Source: Anoplopoma fimbria (Eukaryota; Chordata; Actinopteri; Perciformes; Anoplopomatidae). Taken from it: a stretch of DNA of 64,000 nucleotides. The notes below the pieces were generated by a model. The model did no database searches. It saw nothing but the letters and a program-made list of their open reading frames with translations, and was not told the DNA's origin. Within the stretch, counting starts at the first letter, position 1. Each line of letters opens with the position of its first letter. Where the stretch lies: the NCBI RefSeq assembly GCF_027596085.1, contig NC_072460.1:11761326-11825325 (forward strand). Reading direction: 5' to 3'. The position numbers and the translations under genes were made by a program. This document shows, in pieces, positions 39,751 through 54,990 of the stretch.

Positions 39751-42700
39751 ATATGCACATTGAGAAAGCAGTAGAACAAACATTATATTAAGAGGCCAAC
39801 ACAGGTCCTTTCCACTCTACTTCATAACCAATACTTATCTTTACTCAGTTATAGTTCATCAGACCGATCTTTATTCATATTAATAGTCGTGTGTAGGGAT
39901 ACAGGAGAAATCAGTAATCGAGAAATAGGGATCAATTTACATAGAGGTATGGAATGAAATAGTTAACCAGCTTGAGGCAGATCATTGCTTATGAATGAAA
40001 TATAAATGAAAAAAAATGCCTCTTAGTTATTGCACATCTACAGTATAACCCAAAAAGAAGCCTTAAATAATTAAAAACATGGCGCACAGCCAGCAAATAC
40101 ACATTAGACGCAGGGAATTATTTTGTCTTGACTGATTATCAGAATATTGTCCCAGTTCTGTATACAGACTGGTATTATGGTCCTTACAAGGACTAATAGA
40201 CTGAGGTGCCATTTACTTAGGAGCTTGACTCTTCCTCTCGGCCAAGTTTTAGCATTTGTTTCTCTCAGTCACACTATCAGGAAGTTAAAGACCAAGCTAA
40301 AAGCTGCCAGCTTGAGTTTATTTAATTCATTCCTGTATGTAAAATGAGCACCTTACACAAAACATAAACCTTGGTCTATTCATATGTCATAAATAATGTA
40401 GTAGATTTAAGTATTTGTCCTGTTGTAGATACGCTGTATTAGCAGGTAAACGCCAATTAATAAAACCTACAGGGTTCCTCCAGAAGATTATGAGTAATGT
40501 TGATGTGGATGTACATTATTTGACAGGACAGAGCTGTTAATAGAGTTTGTAGCTATTGTCAGGAAACCTCTTGTAAAACTGGAGACTTCAGAAGATAAGT
40601 TTAATTATTTTCCATGAGAAACACCGCGTATGCTGTGCATATTTAATCTAAGAGGTTTAAAACAGGCGTGGACAAGAAAGAGCGATTTCAATAAATGGTG
40701 CGGAGTAAGTGTCATAATACAACAAGGCAAGCCCGGCGTAAACAATAATTGCATCTTTTGACGAGATGCAGCTTCCCTCTGCTTTCCATGTGTTTGTCTC
40801 TCTGAGGAGCAGAGGATAGGTGTGTTATCATGAGTCACAGCAACACAAAGCCTTTCTCTCTGGCTCCCTGCACACGGACAGCCTCAATTCAGCCCAGATG
40901 TGTTTGCTTTTTTTGTTTACCTCTGTCATTATGGGGCTGCCCTCACTTTAGTTCAAAAGCAATCCCTCAACCAGGCAATGAATGTGATGCCCTTTAAGTA
41001 GACTTTAATATGTTTATGAGGGAAACGCCTGGAGCTTTCATTCAACATTTACTCTCCCACTAAGTCGTATGATTTCAAAGTATAACACAGGATATTGGTA
41101 ATAATTAATTGCTCAATGCTTCTTTGTTTTCCACTTCAGCACAACACAAAAAAAATTGTAAATTCTCATACATCAAGCAATTAAATGTCAGCATAGCTCT
41201 CAAATGTTAGCATGTACACTTTTCTGAGTGCAATAGGGTTTTACTCAAAATGTATGCTATATTCACGGTTGCAATGTGCAACGCAGCGTCTTCTGTGTGT
41301 GGGTGAGAAGAGGAAGTCACACGTATTGGAGAGGTGGTGTGTGAATCATTCCACTCTTGCACACACATAGGAATACCAGGTGGAAAAATGTAAAGCCACA
41401 TTTAGCACTAATGCTGACTGGCTGCAATTGGCCCAAATAAATCAATCCTGTCTTTAGGGCTCCAGCCTTTAAGGGCTGACCTCTAGAATTGAAATATATG
41501 TGCTGTTTATCAAAAACTTCTTGGATTTCAAGTCCTGGTCATTTAAGGCAGCATGAGAAGCTACTAAAGGATATAACAGATATATCACAGATATAACGGC
41601 TGTTTAATGGCGCACATTGATCTGGAAAACTATCAGGAATAGCATGTGTTTGCCCCGCAGTAACCCAGTGTCAATCGAGTTAAATCGGCCCTGGCTAATG
41701 AGTGGTCTTCTCTGGGTTGTCACTCAAAATACAAGTTCTAGTTCTGTACAGAGAGAAAAACTAAGTGCTTTTGCAAAGGTCTGAACATAGAGGAGAAGAT
41801 TGGCTTTATTGTCTCAAAAACAAATCTGCCTTCCTATATATATCTATATATACAGTATAAATATATGTATTAAGACTCCCTTTTCTGTGTTCAGTATTGA
41901 TTAGTTGTGTACTGCTATGTTCTACCAGTGTATTAACTGTATTATCGTGTAATCTGATGTCATTTTGCATTACGTCTGCCGCTGTGCTACTGTTAGTCGT
42001 TTCAACATTCAAGTCTTGACCATAAATGTTTCTTTTTTAAGCGGGGTGGGTTTAGTTTTTTATTGACATAGGATGTATTTTACACTTGACTCTGCTGAAC
42101 AATAGGGTTAAACTGAAAATATTTATTGAACATGTATGAAAAACTGCATAGGAGGAGTGCGAGTTTTGAAATTACATCCTAATGGGCAGTGAGTATGTAG
42201 CCACCAGTTATTCTCAGTCAGTATCATAAAGCCATAAGGAATTCATGGACAAAGCACAGTGCTTCATCAGATCAGTGGCTTTGTAAGGTGATGTATTGAG
42301 ATGTAGGTGAGCTCTCAAATGGTTACCTTACAACTATTAAAGCAACAACTTTTCAACAAGAATATTTTTATAAAAGCCGGGGGGAAAATCCAGAGACCTC
42401 TCCGCCAATGAATTCCTGAAACACAATGGGTTCTAAACGGATATAAAGACAAACAGTGAATAAATCTTCTCAGGACTATGTCAGTTTTAAGTTCTAATTT
42501 AATACAATGCACAAATGTTTTCACATTTGCAGCATCAATAAAACAAAATCTTTGGTTCGAGATGTGTGCAGTTCACAGGCCTTTTGCTATTTGTAGTAAT
42601 GGTACATTAACTGTTCCCTTAATGATCGGGGAAGGGAGTGGTCTCTGCCCGGCATACATCTATCTCCATTTATATGACTATGTAGTAGCAATTACGGAAA

Positions 42701-43879
42701 CATCCTTGAGACGGTGGGGCTAAAAGCTCTCTGCTTTAACAGTGTTCAACTACAAGAGTGGAGCTTTTAACAGCATTAAAAGTACAGTTATTGACCACTG
42801 CCACAAAGATGAGCTGGTTGGTCACTGCCATAAAATCTGAAAGGTCTTGCAACTAAAGTGGAATGGCTTTGCATGGTTTGCTTAAGAGCTTCTCTGACTG
42901 CTGGATAGGTGCAACCTAGTAGGCATTAAAGATAAAAAAAAATGTAATTTGACTTAATAAAAACGATCAAGATTTACATTTTCTGCTGACTCAATTTTTA
43001 CTGTTGTCTTTTAATATATCCAGAAATCCTCTGTGACATGTTCTTGTATTTGTTTACCTCTAAATCTTTGTGGCTGATATCTCATGGAGTAGTTAAAGGA
43101 CAATGCTGTGACATTTTGCCATGTCACTATGACAAATGTAGCGGTGCCAACACAGTTAATACAGAGTAGCCATTGGGGGGATACTTGAGAAACATCATGT
43201 ATTTCCCTGATTAGTAACTGAATGTATGGCACCTCAGATCTACATTGATAGAGGGGTCACGTATAGACTATAGTTATAATTGTTCATCATGAACAGATTA
43301 AATAATTTTACCATTAATATAACTGACTAAGTAGGTCTATATATAGTGTGTGCTTACATAATTTGCTGGAAATGGTTAAAGGTTCATCATGCTTGCATGA
43401 GGAGCAACATTGATGGCTTAACACCATCTAGTGGTAAACTTAGGTAGTGCACTACTGAATGTAAACACTGACATTTACTGGCCCCATCTAAACCATTTGA
43501 CAAATTAGATTTTGATAGATATATATAGATCTATCTATATATAGATAGATCTATATATAGATATATGAAATTAGATGTATAGCTGTCGTCATCTTTATTG
43601 AAATGACTTCACATTTCTAAGTAGGTTTAGTTTAATGGGGTCTTCCTGGTGGAACAGGAAAAAAAACAATGCTCTCTGCTCATTTACTCAAACACCATCT
43701 GGTGTTAGAAAATCATAAAATTATCAAAGCAGCACCTGGGACAATTCGAAAAAAGAAATTACACCTGTCAATTTCCATAATTTGAGTAAATGATAAGCTT
43801 AATTGACTAACTTTAATGCTCCATTGGTACAGAACAACATTAAAAAACAAAGACACACCAATAAGGAATGAAGATTTTT
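39751..43879. other. Intergenic region between amigo1 and atxn7l2 (convergent genes)
   Basis: No supported exon. In mammals CYB561D1 lies here, but I found no frame with its transmembrane segments or conserved His residues. Content is A/T-rich, with (AT)-type sequence at 41835-41865 and a perfect palindrome at 43520-43559. Confidence 0.65.
43520..43559. repeat. Perfect 40-bp AT-rich palindrome
   Basis: Bases 43520-43559 equal their own reverse complement and are built from 'tatatagatctatc' words, so the sequence could extrude as a cruciform. It lies in the intergenic space beyond the 3' end of atxn7l2. Confidence 0.9.
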
Positions 43880-43885
43880 TTTATT
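43880..43885 (-). terminator. Candidate atxn7l2 polyadenylation signal
   Basis: An AATAAA hexamer on the minus strand lies about 490 bases after the atxn7l2 stop and about 300 bases after a possible 3' UTR exon acceptor at 44184. Confidence 0.35.
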
Positions 43886-44149
43886 GTTTTGCCATGATAG
43901 GACTTTTCAGTTTAGCAGCATGATGAGTATATTGAGGTATTTTAACATTCTTACACAAGTAACAAACTGAGACATTTAGTCACGTAGAAAAATAGACGGT
44001 TTGCAAAAATACATACATGTGGTAACATGCAGACAAATATTTATTCCTGATGTCTGTGCATAAAAATGTGAAGACCTAAACATTTGTGGACATACACATA
44101 CAGACACACACATACCATGCAGGCAGCTGCTGCAGCAGACCTCTTCTTC

Positions 44150-44183
44150 AAGTGATTTTTTTTAAGGCTGGCCTCTTTATTGG
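44150..44183 (-). other. Possible alternative terminal exon of atxn7l2 (start)
   Basis: A strong acceptor (TTATCTTCACAG before 44183) faces a consensus donor GA|GTGAGT at 44378-44377, which overlaps the exon 9 stop codon. Splicing them would replace the ending PEE-stop with PEDQ-stop, so the protein would hardly change while the 3' UTR would lose about 190 bases. The far end of the exon is not defined. Confidence 0.4.
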
Positions 44184-44373
44184 CTGTGAAGATAAGAGGT
44201 AAAAAAGCAATTGTCACATATAAATGCATTCATTGTTGGTAAAAACATACAATCAAGTTCAGTTCAAGAACATGTGCAGTGCCACTTCCATTCATGTCAT
44301 TTTATGCTTTGAGGTTAAAAAGCATTGATGGTATGCGACCTGCAGTATTAAATGCCACAGCTAGTTAGTCTAC

Positions 44374-47300
44374 TCACTCTTCAGGAGTTGGATCTTTTCT
44401 CCAGGCCCAAAGCATGCGCGTCCCCGTCATTCTTTCCATTCCCTCTCCTCTCCGGGAAGGGGAGGACAAGTGTTGACACTTGGTTCTGGATAGTGGGGAG
44501 CTGAGGGGCTGAGACTCATTGCTGCCTTTGCGCTTTTGGGCAGGACCTCTGTGGTCGTATCCCAGCACCTTCTGCTGAATCCCCGGGGGCCTGACTCTGC
44601 CGCGGGGGGAGTGGTGGAGAGGAGGACATGGCTTCTTTTTGTGTGAGAAGGTGCCATTTACTGTACCTTGATTGGGGGGGATGTTTGGCTGGCCCTTCTC
44701 ACTGAGGAGGGGATCCCTGATGTAGTTGGAGGATTTGTCCTCACTGCTGTGAGCAGCTTTCTGTGCTGCACTTGCATCCTGAATAAGTCTTGCAGATGTG
44801 GTGGAAGACGGCGGTTTGATACTGTGAGAGTTGTGCTGACTGGTTTCGGTTTCCAGTTGTCCCAGTGAGGTAGACTCAAGGCTGAGGGAGCCAGTGGATT
44901 TGGTGGTTCTGGCAGTCCTGACAGGTGATCCAAGAGTTGGAGGTGTGAGATGACTTGACCTGAGACCTGATGATACTTGAGGCATTTTCCTTTAGGTAAA
45001 AGGAAAAACATAAAGCAGATTACAATTACTATTTTTCATGTTAATGAAACAATTGTGAAAACATCCAAGCAGGAGATCCAAGACAGTCAGCTACTGCTCA
45101 GCTTAAAAGTTGGACTGTCTGTCTATCAACCATAGGCACAAATTGGAACTCATTAAAATAGTATTCTCTCATCAGGCTTGTAAAATGTGAAATAAACTAA
45201 TTGACTCCACTGAGTGGCTAAAAATAGTATTTAAAAATAACTTTTTTAGTGCTTGTACACAAACATTTGGATATCTGGATTGACTACAAACCCACTAACT
45301 GTGAAATAAGACAACCCACTCGGTTTTTTGTGTGCTGCCCAGATCAGTGATTCAATAAGCCATTCAGATTAAATTTTTTTACGTTTGAGGACTCTTGAAT
45401 AGCCCGGTTGGGCTAAAAGAGATCCTAATAAAAAATAAAAACAGGATATTATCACTTACCCAGATGGGGTTAGGTTCTTCTTAAGTCTGTCTGTTGATGA
45501 CGTAGAACTTGTCAATCAATCCTATTGACCCTCTTCAGATGTTTTATTTCATTTTAATAAGAGTATCATATCATATCTGTCCTTTTTCTCACCAGATAAT
45601 TCAATTCCACTTAAATGGGAATGCAATATGCTTTTTTTAACCAGATCCTGGCTAGGTGTCTCCCGACTCATTGAACAACTCTTTTCTTCACCTTGTCATT
45701 TTGAAATGGGTGACATTTCTACAGTCTAGAGTAGTGATACTCACTTCCACAAGTGTGTGCTGACGTGGTTCTCCAACATAGCGCTGAGGGCAAACCGCAG
45801 GTGGTGCCATCGCCGGTTGAAAGTGAAGATGCTGCAACCCCATGTGCGGCATCCAAAAGTGCATAGCTACAGACCAGAAACAGTTTTAATTATACAGACG
45901 CACTCACATGTCCTTTTGAGAGGTGGAAGTGGTGAGTCTAAGAATAATTAATTCAAAAGCACTGAGCCACACACTTTTTTTTTATTGAGAAAAGGTCTGC
46001 AACTTTTTCCCTCCTTAAAACATTCATTCTAATCTACTTTTGCATTGTACTACTATTTCTACACTCACCCCGAGAGGTTTGGGGTGCCAGGGTGTGGCAG
46101 GCAGGTCCAAGGCTTTCTCCTGCTCATCATCTTCACTCTCCTCGCCTGAAAACAGGCTCTTGTTGAAGGGAAGTTGAGGCTGTGCCTCCACTTCCAGAGT
46201 GCTGTCGCCCTCCTCCTCGTGAATGCTTTCTGATGGGACTCTTGACCTGCTTGGAAGGCAAAAAAATAAAATATTGACACATTATGCACAGAATTAAAGA
46301 GAAATGACTCCGATAGAAACACATAAATGTCAAAATGATACCATCTGGATTACGATCTCCAACATTACCATTCAGAACATGTTGTTTTCTAATTCAAGAA
46401 AACAATACATAATACAACTATACGAATCTGAAATTCACAAACAGTACTGCCCCTACTGTTCATGCGTGGCACAACCTACACCACAAACAGAAGCAGGATA
46501 CGCAAGGCTACCATTACGCCCTTGTTTATCTCAACCAGTGATTTAGAGAGATACTTCATATCCAGCCACAATTAGTTATGGTTACTAAAGAGGTTAAATT
46601 TATTTATATGAAAAAACACTCATTTCATACCTTAGAATATTGCTGTTAAAAGTTTTACTGCTCTGTGTTGTTATTTTCTCTTGTTGTTGATGATGTTGCT
46701 CTCTGTCTTTCGGTTTGACAGGAAGCTGCTCCATATCTCGACCTGCAGAGGCTGTTTTCTTCTCTTCTGTCAATTGATCAGGGGTCTTAATCCTTTCCAA
46801 AGCTTTCTGCTGCTGGTGGATAGAATCCGTCTGTATAGAGACACAGAAACGGGGAGAAAAAAAAAAGAGGCTTTACATCCCATCCCAAACGATGATAATC
46901 AGATAAAAAAAATCTTTGTTCCTGTACCAAGTAACAACTGCAACCTCTACGACAAAATACTTGTATATCTATTAATAATAAACACCAATAAAGACACTGG
47001 TAACAGTATTGGACCAAAGGCCATGACAAGGCATGGAGAGTTTACATTGCATATAAGCTCCTGGCTGCACAGCTTTTTCCTCTCTGGATCCAGAACTCCA
47101 CTCTGTTTGTTCAGGTCACATTCTTTCTCTATGGGAAAGAAAGCAAACACAGCAGTCAGTGAGCAAAACAGACCGTCAACATGATCCACTGCTGGTGGAG
47201 AGATTACAGATCACCATATGGTCATTTTTAAAAAAACAAAATAATATTATGCATACATTCTAATTATATTAGCATGTAAATACTGCTGTGTACAACATAC

Positions 47301-49273
47301 CACACCCAGGCTAATACACTAAATGTTTATTGGTCCTTCACAGTTAAGAGACATGGTAGTAAAGCAGTCGAGGAAGAAACAACAGATGTTGTATAAACAG
47401 CAGACTTACTATTGATGTTTTTGTTAGTCCGGCTGTAGGTTCTCGCTCCCCGCAGAGGACTATGAGACTCACTGGACTGCCCAGCTGTGGGTTTCTGCAC
47501 TAAGTGTGACTCTGACGGAGAAGTGAAAGAGGAACAGAAGCCAAGGGGCAGGGGTCCCGAGTGCCATGGAGGGACCCTGGGGCGAGGCGTGGAAGAGGAC
47601 GAGTGCTGTGGAAGGGGAGACTTCTCCTGAGGGAACTTCTCCACTGAAGGAAAACTGCAGAGAAAGTTGGAGAAAAAAAAATTCAAAAATTACTTTAGAG
47701 ATTTATGCAATAAAGTTTTGAAATTTTGATACAATATGTGACTGAATTCAGGTTTATGCAAGTTCCAAATGACTAAGACAGTTTCTAAGTGGAAGCAGAT
47801 TGCAAAGCATTTTGTATGTTCAACATAATACTTTGTTGACATGAGTTCTTTGTTGCTCTGCAAGCTGGTTCAGTGACATATTGAACATATTGAAGTTACT
47901 GCATCCAATTTAACAGGACCCAAACAAGTGTTATGCTGCTGTCCCACCCACATCTGTCTTCTAACAGCTTCAGTTAGATTCAACAATAAAAAAAGGATTG
48001 TAACTCGGCTACATTCTTCAGTTAAGCATCTTCTAAATCTGAATAATTCACTTTTTCTGTTTTGCTATGAAATAAACAATCGTAAATGGTACCTCACTGC
48101 CTCCTGCTGGGCCTTGCTAGGTTTGTGCTGGTGTACCGGAGGTGCTGCTGAGGAGGGGGCACTAGCCTCACGACACCTGCCACCTTTCTGCCTCTCTTTA
48201 GAGGAGGTATGATTTGCAGAAGGGCGGGCAGGGCGAAGTCGCTGCTGTGAAGCCAAAGAAGAGGCCTGTCCACACGTCCTAGTGAGAGGACCATGCCTCC
48301 TCTCACAATGCTTCTCAAAGGCTTGAGGCTTCACCACCTGGCCACAGTGGCTGCACACCACCAGGTAGATCTCATCGTGTGCTGGACAATGGCCAAATGT
48401 GTGCATATCTGTAGAGGTGAATAGAAAAGTCAAAAGTGATATACATGAACTTGAGGCAATGCTGAATGCACTGAGATTGATTGAGTTTCATTCGTCACCT
48501 TCTTTCCTGAGGGACATGGTCTCTGAGTGTTTCCTCACATACTTGCTGCTGTCGTCAACATTAGACCCAGCTGCATGAAAGACAAAAGAGGGGACATTTT
48601 TGTAGCATCTTCCAAGATGCAGGTTTACCAATATATGGCTAGCTTTGCTGAGTAAAACCCGGAACAGGTCGCTCAAATCGGGTGCAGCTTGAAGGAGGTT
48701 TCGAGCGGATATTACTCAATCATCTAAAAGTTATCCAGATTAAAGTCCCTTCTCGAAACCTCACCTATCACACATCGACTGCCAGCAGCTCCCTTGTTGT
48801 GTGGTCCAGCCACAGCTGTTGGCTACTCAATGTTGCTGTTAGCAAACTGGACAAATCCTACTTAAGTAGTGCTCTTGTTGAGCGTGACAGCAGCTCACAG
48901 GCTAACGGTAGACTCACCTGTGCACAGGTAAGGTGTATTTATAGCTAGTGTTTTATCACCACATTACCAAATGCCTAAGAAACTCTTATTTTAATTAGTT
49001 GTTTTTGTTTGTTTCCATTGAACACTCCTAGCAAATCGACCCTGCACTAGGACCCAGCGGGTCTTTTGTTGGGGTCGCTCTTTATGCCGCTATGTCGATG
49101 TAACAGCACGTAAATCACAGGACCCGGTCTCTGTGGCGGGGTGTAGAGCGGGTCCGGGGCGGGGAGAGGGACTCACCGTCAGATGGTAAAATATTCACTC
49201 TTTCTACCCAACAACTCCAGTTTAATCCGACAAAATCGTCGAGATTAGGATTTCGCCGATCCAGAGCGGCCAT
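44374..49273 (-). CDS. atxn7l2: Ataxin-7-like protein 2
   Basis: This is a nuclear protein of the ataxin-7 family, whose members link to the SAGA deubiquitination module. Coding exons are 49273-49177, 48570-48499, 48408-48093, 47654-47410, 47128-47046, 46830-46631, 46246-46069, 45866-45745 and 44989-44374. Phases join throughout and give 642 residues (human about 722). The start MAALDRR matches the family and is preceded by an in-frame TGA. Residues 57-96 hold the ataxin-7 zinc finger (Cys75, Cys78, His90, His95). Exons 5-6 hold the SCA7 motif (247-276), but two zinc ligands look replaced (Ser253, Asp273). Exon 8 carries the conserved block with CTFG and STHLWKK. The long last exon is Ser/Pro-rich and basic (QKRKGS), with no polyglutamine. 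In exon 3 the donor after 48093 was chosen because only it keeps phase with exon 4. It lies head-to-tail with the sypl2 gene. Confidence 0.93.
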
Positions 49274-49400
49274 TGCTGCTTTTGCGCGTTCACGAGGTGA
49301 AGCGTCAGTTCACGCGCATCTCAACCGCGTCACAAAACTCGCGCTCGCGACTTCGTGGTCGTGTACGTAAAGCCAAAATAACGAGCAGAGGATAGATATG
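49274..49400 (-). promoter_or_regulatory. atxn7l2 CpG-rich promoter region
   Basis: This is a CpG-dense stretch directly upstream of the atxn7l2 start codon, with many CG steps at 49285-49370, continuing the CpG-rich exon 1 and the start of intron 1. No TATA box is visible, which fits a housekeeping-type promoter. The start site is inferred. Confidence 0.5.
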
Positions 49401-49810
49401 TGTGAAGTCGTCCTTGATACATCTGCATTCACAGCGAAAGTCACCACATCTATTAAACTCTGTGTTTTATAACTAGCAGAATAAAATCTAGAATAAATGC
49501 ATCATCAACCACTAATACTTAAGACATTTCTGATTAAAGATATAATGTGGATAGATTTTACACGCAGAAACCTAGTATTAACACCTAACTAATAAAGCTG
49601 AGTACACAATACGTGCATGCTATATAATATATACAGTATATATAAATATATATTATATATAATAAATGTTCCAATTGATCGATTTTGCTATTAAATAATA
49701 TAAGATCGGTTTAAAAATACCCATCTCAATTTCACAAATCTCAAGGTGATGTTTTTAAATAGCTTGTTTTATCAAACCAACTGTGCAGTATAAATAGGAA
49801 TGGATCAGGC

Positions 49811-50406
49811 ATTAGGTTCGTTCGAGATGAGCCGGTCATGCGGAGAATCGACCGCCGCTCAATGCTGCTGGTTAGATTTGTGTCCGACTTGAGCCCGACT
49901 TGCTCTGACGTCATGAACACGTGGGCAAAGATAACCTCACGAGAGCGAGGCGGCCGCAGTTTTTAGAGCCAGGCGCCGCAGTTGCATGATGGGAAACGCC
50001 TGGCTGTCTCCTGATCAAAGAGCTGATTGGCTCTTAGTTTTGACAACAAACACCACGTTTTGTAGAAAATTCTTGTAAGATTTGACACTAGGTTGTTGGC
50101 TAATGGACTCACGTTGTGCAATGATGTGGCTGATGATGAAAATAATAATAATAATAACAATAATAACACAAATATATAAGGTTATTTATTTAGTATCTGT
50201 AAATAAAGATATTTATTGAGAAAGCCTTATTCCAACTTGATTTCAACGACTTCCTATGTTTTCATTTCAATGACTTCCTGTGTTTTCTTTGAAGGCAGCT
50301 GAAAATTGTCAGACTTCACCGCAGTTTCTTTTCAACGCCCCTGCTGCTGCCGGCTGCTCTCGTCCACTTTCGAGGCAAGGCGCAGTTCATCTCGAACGAA
50401 CCTAAT
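49811..50406. mobile_element. 596-bp element with perfect 20-bp terminal inverted repeats
   Basis: ATTAGGTTCGTTCGAGATGA at 49811-49830 is the exact reverse complement of 50387-50406. The interior is G/C-rich at both ends, with a simple AAT-rich stretch (50140-50166) and a tandem pair of about 24 bp (50246-50292). There is no transposase frame, so this looks like a non-autonomous DNA transposon (MITE). If the terminal AT bases are a target duplication, an AT-targeting superfamily such as ISL2EU would fit, but this is only a guess. It sits between the atxn7l2 promoter and the sypl2 3' end. Confidence 0.75.
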
Positions 50407-51907
50407 CACATCTGATTCACTGACAGACCAGACCTGTTCAATTGATGGGACTAATGAGGGTCTTCTGAAGGCTTGTGTGTGGGAGAAGATGCTTATGGTG
50501 TCAGCTGATGATGATGATGATGCCTGATAGAAGTGGCATGTCTGCCACCTAGTGAGTGTCAAACTGCATCGCATGCTGCCTGGCCTTTCCTGCTGAATGC
50601 CTAATAGGCACAAATTAATACAACTGTGGCAAATAGGAAGTGTGTGAGAGGTGTGAGATCTTATTCACCTGTCTGATAAAAACATCATGTACAGTATGTA
50701 TGTGTGTGTGCTACCACCAGTTAATACAATCAGGCTGGAATCAGACACGTAACAACAAGTTCAGTTCATCCTTTTAATGATGCACAGCATTTCATGTCCA
50801 CTTCTTCCTAGAAGGAACAGGAGTTCCAGTCTATGTGACACTTCTATTAACACAGTTGTGGATCAAGCTAGAAACTGTGAATCAAGCAAGGCTATATCAA
50901 AGTAGGAAATCATAATGATGGCAGTAATAAAGTAAATAGCTCATCTTATTATCTTACAATAAGGTAGAAGCCAGGCAAAAGCAAGAAAAACTGTAAATTA
51001 GTGACAGGTTATACATCAGTCAACTGTTACTAAAACTTGCTAAGGCTATAGAATACAAAGAACATTAGCCACATTAGCTTTGAAATACTGCAAGACCTTG
51101 CTGGGGTATTAAAAAAAATCATTATTAACATCCATTGAAAACATAGGGAATTGCGTAATAAATGTAATTGTTAAATGAAAAAATCCTAAAGAACGAACAT
51201 GCTGTTAGTCTAAAATACTTAATTGACTGCAGAATTAAGCCTTCTGTAGTGAAATGATGAGGCGCAACATGACACAAAAAGATGAAAGTAAATTACTTTC
51301 ACCCATAAGAAATAATCTCATAACGGCAATTGGATTAATGTTCCAAAGAACAAATATTCAACATGAATTCATTTTAACTACATGTTTTGATGCCTATTGT
51401 ATGTTTAGGTTTGGGCTAAAATTTGATTTTGTCTAGACCTATGTTAATAATAAAGGCACTTCAAGTATATCATATTTGTTAGCTATTTTGTATTTCGTAC
51501 TCTCAACAGCCCTGAGTTTTTTTTTAAAGAAAATGCTGATGGTACAGAAATGCTTCATTCTGACTTATCACCAACAATGATGCACAGTCCACATCTGCAG
51601 TACTGTTTGAAATAAGGGTCATTTTGTTTTGGATACCTGGGTATAAATATGTTAAAACATGCAAACTGAGCATCTTTGAGAAAGTATATTTTGACTGGTA
51701 CAATTTACTGTATTAGTTTGACTATTAACAAATCAAGTTTTAGTTAATTTACTAAGTGTATTTGCGAAAATAAAGCCCTAATTATAAAATGAATACTTAG
51801 CAAAAAAAAAAAAAGGAGCAGTCAGATTTGTAAATGTATACCTTGTAATCTACAGCATTTAAACAATTAGTACCAAAACGACTCATTCACTTGATGAAGC
51901 TGCGCGG
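50407..51907. other. Intergenic region 3' of sypl2
   Basis: No exon was seen. It contains a short GAT run (50508-50523) and A/T-rich sequence. The 3' UTR of the sypl2 gene presumably occupies part of the right side, but no clear polyadenylation signal was chosen. Confidence 0.6.
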
Positions 51908-54186
<2,279 letters not shown>

Positions 54187-54751
54187 TGTGCGTCAGGAGA
54201 TAGAGAAGGTTTTTGTGTCGTCAATGTGTCTCCTTTCCTCGATCTTTAGCAGCTCTCTCTGTCCCGATGATCTTTAGGCTTGTCAAACTTTTTCTCCAAC
54301 TTCAGCGAATCGTTGTAGAAAGCACGTGACCAGTGACGTGCATGCGTCTACAGGGGCGCTGCTGGTCACAGTGGTGAGGAAATTGTGTTTGAATGTGGTT
54401 ATGAGTTCTAAACATAATTTCCTGTTTGTCGCAGGTAACGCCAAATATTTTGAATTTAAAAAAGCAGCAATAAAATGTAAGCCCATATAAAAGTCTTGTT
54501 TTCAAATTTGACAAAAGTACAGAAGTATAAAAAGCTATATTAATTCAGAAAACATACACGGAAATGTTTAATCAGTAGGAAACTAGCGTAATGCTGCCGA
54601 GTGCAAGGGATGCAGGAATCAGGGAATTGATCTATAAGTGAATACATACTTATAACAAATACTTAATTTCATGTATCAAAGGTAAAAGTTGTCATAATGA
54701 AGAATGGCCCCTGTCAGTATAAATTAATGGGTAAATTAATTTCATTATTAT

Positions 54752-54990
54752 CAGTGGTGGTATTTAACTAAGTAGGCTACACCTAAGTACAATTTTGAGT
54801 TAATCTTTCTAGTTCATACTTCTGCTACACTACAAGGCTAATCATGTTCTTTTTACTCCACTATATACATTTGACAACTTTGGTTAATGGTTACCTAATT
54901 TACTGGATTATTAACACCAAATATACATTACATTTGATAATATTACTAATAAATTATGATACACTATTATAGCTTAAGCTACCCAGCAGT
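54752..54990. repeat. Dispersed fish repeat, 'cagtggtgg...aagtac' type, copy 2
   Basis: It begins CAGTGGTGGTATTTAACTAA and continues with 'cctaagtacaattttgag' and 'tactccactatatacatt', words of a very common teleost interspersed repeat. It lies between sypl2 and sort1. The right boundary is approximate. Confidence 0.55.

Noticed and set aside
48093..48100. Alternative exon 3 donor of atxn7l2 at GCA|GTGAGG
   Set aside because: A good consensus, but it would leave phase 1, incompatible with the exon 4 frame. The donor after 48093 keeps phase.
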